Source: Acidobacteriota bacterium
GTDB lineage: Bacteria > Acidobacteriota > Terriglobia > UBA7540
Direction of reading: 5' to 3'
Assembly: GCA_021827245.1 (NCBI GenBank)
Contig: JAKAWN010000297.1
Span: 1 to 8,729, forward strand
Length of the DNA stretch: 8,729 bases
The notes beneath the pieces were generated by a model. It saw nothing but the letters and a program-made list of their open reading frames with translations, ran no database searches and was not told the origin of the DNA. Position numbers and translations under genes: made by a program. This document shows positions 6,651 to 8,729 of the stretch, piece after piece (within the stretch, counting starts at the first letter, position 1; each line of letters starts with the position of its first letter).

Positions 6651-8186
6651 ATGCAAATGAAGACTGGGAAACACTCGTTCGGTATATGTCTTCTGGGTAT
6701 GCTGGCTCCGTTTCTTGGGGTGCGGAGGGCGGTTGCGCGGAAAGCCGTCGTGACCGAACTGCGGGTCAAGTCGAATCAGGTTCTTGTGCCGACCTTCGTT
6801 TATAATTTGCGCACACTTTATACGCCAGCTCCTCTGGGCGCTTCCGCGGATCAGACCTGCGCCGCACTCGCGCCCCTTTACGGGCTAACCACGAAAGACT
6901 TTCGCTTGTTCGACGATGGTGTCGAGCAGAAGATCCAGAATGTCACGGTCCAGCGATGGCCCCTCTGGTGGGCCTTCGATAGCCTGGGCAGTCATATGTT
7001 GTACATTTCCACTCCTAAAGCGAAATGGAGCACTGTGGACCTGCCGACATCTTTCAGTGGACCTTTTTGCCCCAGGAATTTCTATCAGCTTGCCTTTGTT
7101 CCTCCCCCATCACCCAAGGGAAGCTGCCACACGATCAAGGTCACGGTGAACCGTAAAAATATGATCGTCTGGAACCGCAAGCTCTATTGCAACGTGCCGC
7201 ATTCACCTTCTGACCCGCTGAAAGGAACGCCCTTTGGCCAGCAGATGGAGCGCGACCTGGCCTCGATGAAGCCGGGAAAGATTCGTCTATCTCTGCAGGC
7301 CGGCTTTTTCTACACCGGCGAGAACCGTGCTCGAGCGTATCTGGCTCTGGGGTTCCCGTGGCAATCGCTCTGGCACAGGTGGAAAAAGGGAAAACTCTAT
7401 GCGTCGATAGCGGTTCTGGGAATGGTTTACAGGAAGGACGGCGCGCTGGCGGCACGCTTCAGTAGCTGGTGGTGGGATTCTCACGACTTTCCAGATTTTG
7501 TCCAAAGGACGCCCGGTAACAGCCAGAACGCCTACCCGAGTCTCGATTTTACACTCCTGCCGGCCGACTGTGAGACGGAGGTTGATCTGCCTCCCGGACA
7601 ATACAAACTTCGGGTTGTGCTGAGCGACGGAAAGAAGTATGGGCGGGTGACGATGCCCCTCGACATACCAAGGCGTGACGCAGACGATCTCGGCCTCAGT
7701 TCGATTTTCCTTGCCCGGCGATACCACACTTTTACTACGGCGACCGCGGAGCCTTCGAGGTTCGTGCCGCTGCTCACTAATGCCACAATCAAGTTGGCAT
7801 CGGGCATGAAGAAGGCTACCCGAATTGAAGTGGTGCCCGCTGGCAAGACGGATTTCATGCGGGGCTCGACGCTGATGGCCTATTTCCAGGTCTACGAGCC
7901 GCAGGTTGGCAAGGATCAGGATAAAACGCTCAAGGTGCACATGCGGATTGTTGATCCTACAACGGGAAAAGTCCGTAAGGAGTTCACGCCGTTCAGCGCC
8001 GCCCCTTACGAGAAGGCGGGAAGCCGGGTGATCGGCATTGGACGGTCCATTCCACTTGGCAAACTACGGAAGGGTAAGTACCGACTGGAGGTTGAGGCCA
8101 GCGATTCGGCGGGAATGAAAACACCTTGGCGTTCGGCAGACTTCACCATTGGTCATGTCCGTGCAAAAGGGTTCCGGTATTGGTGA
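6651..8186 (+). CDS. Secreted acidobacterial VWFA-related domain protein
   Basis: A 511-residue product with a plausible signal peptide: Lys/His near the start, a hydrophobic stretch FGICLLGMLAPFLGV (10-24), then AVA before RK (28-31). VVTELRVKSNQVLVPTFVYN leads to LTTKDFRLFDDGVEQKI (79-95), the entry signature of acidobacterial VWFA-related proteins. FYQLAFVPPP...CHTIKVTVNRKN and YCNVPHSPSDPLKGTPFG (144-196) match that family's module end. The remainder is beta-rich with Ig-like strands (DLPPGQYKLRVVLSDG 312-327; LGLSSIFLARRY 347-358; GSTLMAYFQVYEP 405-417; LRKGKYRLEVEASDSAG 472-488). Between residues 95 and 144 only about 50 residues remain where the VWA core would lie, and no DxSxS metal-site motif is visible. 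The reading frame opens at TTG 6648; ATG 6651 or ATG 6657 are equally possible, with AGG at 6645-6647 as a weak ribosome binding site. Location is probably periplasm or cell surface. Function in this family is unknown. Confidence 0.85.
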   Translation: MQMKTGKHSFGICLLGMLAPFLGVRRAVARKAVVTELRVKSNQVLVPTFVYNLRTLYTPAPLGASADQTCAALAPLYGLTTKDFRLFDDGVEQKIQNVTVQRWPLWWAFDSLGSHMLYISTPKAKWSTVDLPTSFSGPFCPRNFYQLAFVPPPSPKGSCHTIKVTVNRKNMIVWNRKLYCNVPHSPSDPLKGTPFGQQMERDLASMKPGKIRLSLQAGFFYTGENRARAYLALGFPWQSLWHRWKKGKLYASIAVLGMVYRKDGALAARFSSWWWDSHDFPDFVQRTPGNSQNAYPSLDFTLLPADCETEVDLPPGQYKLRVVLSDGKKYGRVTMPLDIPRRDADDLGLSSIFLARRYHTFTTATAEPSRFVPLLTNATIKLASGMKKATRIEVVPAGKTDFMRGSTLMAYFQVYEPQVGKDQDKTLKVHMRIVDPTTGKVRKEFTPFSAAPYEKAGSRVIGIGRSIPLGKLRKGKYRLEVEASDSAGMKTPWRSADFTIGHVRAKGFRYW

Positions 8187-8514
8187 GAGCTTTGACGCGG
8201 ATCGCAAAAGGTCCGATGTTCCATTCAGCGCTGATGCCAGCCTGACTGTAACTGACAAATTCGTGGGAAAAATGGCAGAGACCACCTACTTCGGAAATTA
8301 CGAGCGGTTGCCGCTGGCTTGGAAGCTGGCGGCGGGCGAAGTGGACGGGGAGCCTGTGGTGGGCATTTTGGAGCGTGCGTTGGACACATGGACTCCGTGC
8401 TCAATAATTCGCCTGAGCGTGCTTGGCCAGCATATCTCCCGCATTGACGATTACGTGCACTGCCCATGGATAATCTCGACAGCTGAATCGGTCACCGTGA
8501 CAACCCCCTCGTGA
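8149..8514 (+). pseudogene. C-terminal SnoaL-like domain remnant of an ECF-type sigma factor
   Basis: The open frame encodes 121 residues. From about residue 25 it resembles the SnoaL/NTF2-like C-terminal extension of ECF sigma factors: YFGNYERLPLAWKLAAGEVD (47-66), GEPVV (67-71), then IIRLSVLGQHISRIDDYVHC (86-105) and PWIISTAES. The sigma-2 and sigma-4 DNA-binding regions, which would need some 170 or more residues upstream, are absent. The first 38 nt of the frame overlap the end of the VWFA-related gene in another frame, and the only initiators are TTG 8149, ATG 8155 and GTG 8161 inside that gene. It is therefore most likely a 5'-truncated relic. A stand-alone SnoaL-like protein is the alternative, but the family's first helices are missing. 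The family call is by eye and moderately sure. Confidence 0.5.
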
Positions 8515-8536
8515 TCGGTCACCGCGCGAATCCTCA

Positions 8537-8729
8537 TCAGCCAAAGAAACTATGCTCTCTGCTACCCCATGTCAAGCTTGGCCGGGGGCCCGTGTCGTAA
8601 TCCCCGGGCGTTTCATCGACGCACCAGAAATCGTGAGGTTTCGGCAGGCGTGCGTAAGTTTGGGAGCGGAGGGAGCGGCGGATCAGAAGCAGTAGCCTTG
8701 CGCCACCCAGTAATGCCAGTCGGCAATGG
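8537..8729 (-). CDS. Possible partial minus-strand gene running off the edge
   Basis: A minus-strand frame is open from the window edge to a TGA at 8537-8539 (64 codons). It includes a hydrophobic run (LALLGGARLLLLI), then SQTYARLPKPHDFWCVDETP and GDYDTGPRPSLTWG. Another minus-strand frame, ending in TGA at 8683-8685, reads ADWHYWVAQGYCF and has codons more like real coding sequence, but only about 15 codons are visible. They cannot both be genuine unless a frameshift joins them. Neither was recognised. Apart from this, bases 8515-8729 hold nothing identifiable. Confidence 0.2.
   Translation of the reverse strand, partial: HCRLALLGGARLLLLIRRSLRSQTYARLPKPHDFWCVDETPGDYDTGPRPSLTWGSREHSFFG

Overview
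The window most likely comes from a member of the Acidobacteriota (soil type). The best evidence is the secreted VWFA-related protein at 6651-8186, which has the 'tKDFRlfDDGveQkI' and 'YCNvphSPsDPLkGT' signatures of a family that is abundant in, and nearly specific to, that phylum. GC-rich codon use across the main operon and strong GGAGG-type ribosome binding sites agree with this. No rRNA, intact tRNA, CRISPR array or insertion sequence was seen.

Layout. Left flank (1-1570): a 3'-truncated, Tat-exported alpha/beta hydrolase on the minus strand (102-650), then about 0.9 kb with no credible gene. Inside that stretch is a 42-nt minus-strand block matching the 3' half of tRNA-Glu(UUC), from the anticodon to CCA (1254-1295), with a 9-bp hairpin just beyond it. 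A lone tRNA 3' half is the usual scar of a tyrosine-recombinase element, and its orientation puts the element to the right, on the side of the helicase operon.

Centre (1577-6365): a compact plus-strand operon of four genes. These are an 88-residue orphan, an XPB/Rad25-type superfamily 2 DNA helicase (582 aa), a second 88-residue orphan, and a 779-aa helicase-associated protein without ATPase motifs. The last pair resembles the mycobacterial Rv0861c (XPB) / Rv0862c arrangement. All four products carry a version of the same roughly 65-residue module that lies before the motor in XPB. The 779-aa protein also repeats the XPB N-terminal domain. The genes are closely spaced (15 nt, 38 nt, then a 4-nt ATGA overlap), so a co-translated DNA-remodelling or repair complex is likely. 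No nuclease partner such as Bax1 is present.

Right flank (6366-8729): the last 66 codons of a metallo-beta-lactamase-fold hydrolase, starting in frame directly after the operon's final stop codon. Next are the VWFA-related secreted protein and a 5'-truncated C-terminal (SnoaL-like) domain of an ECF-type sigma factor, overlapping it in another frame. An uncertain minus-strand reading frame runs off the right edge.

Overall the operon looks intact, while both flanks hold gene remnants: three truncated genes and half a tRNA. This fits an accessory region with repeated integration and decay. The most notable points are the four-fold spread of one XPB module across four adjacent genes and the tRNA-Glu scar beside them.
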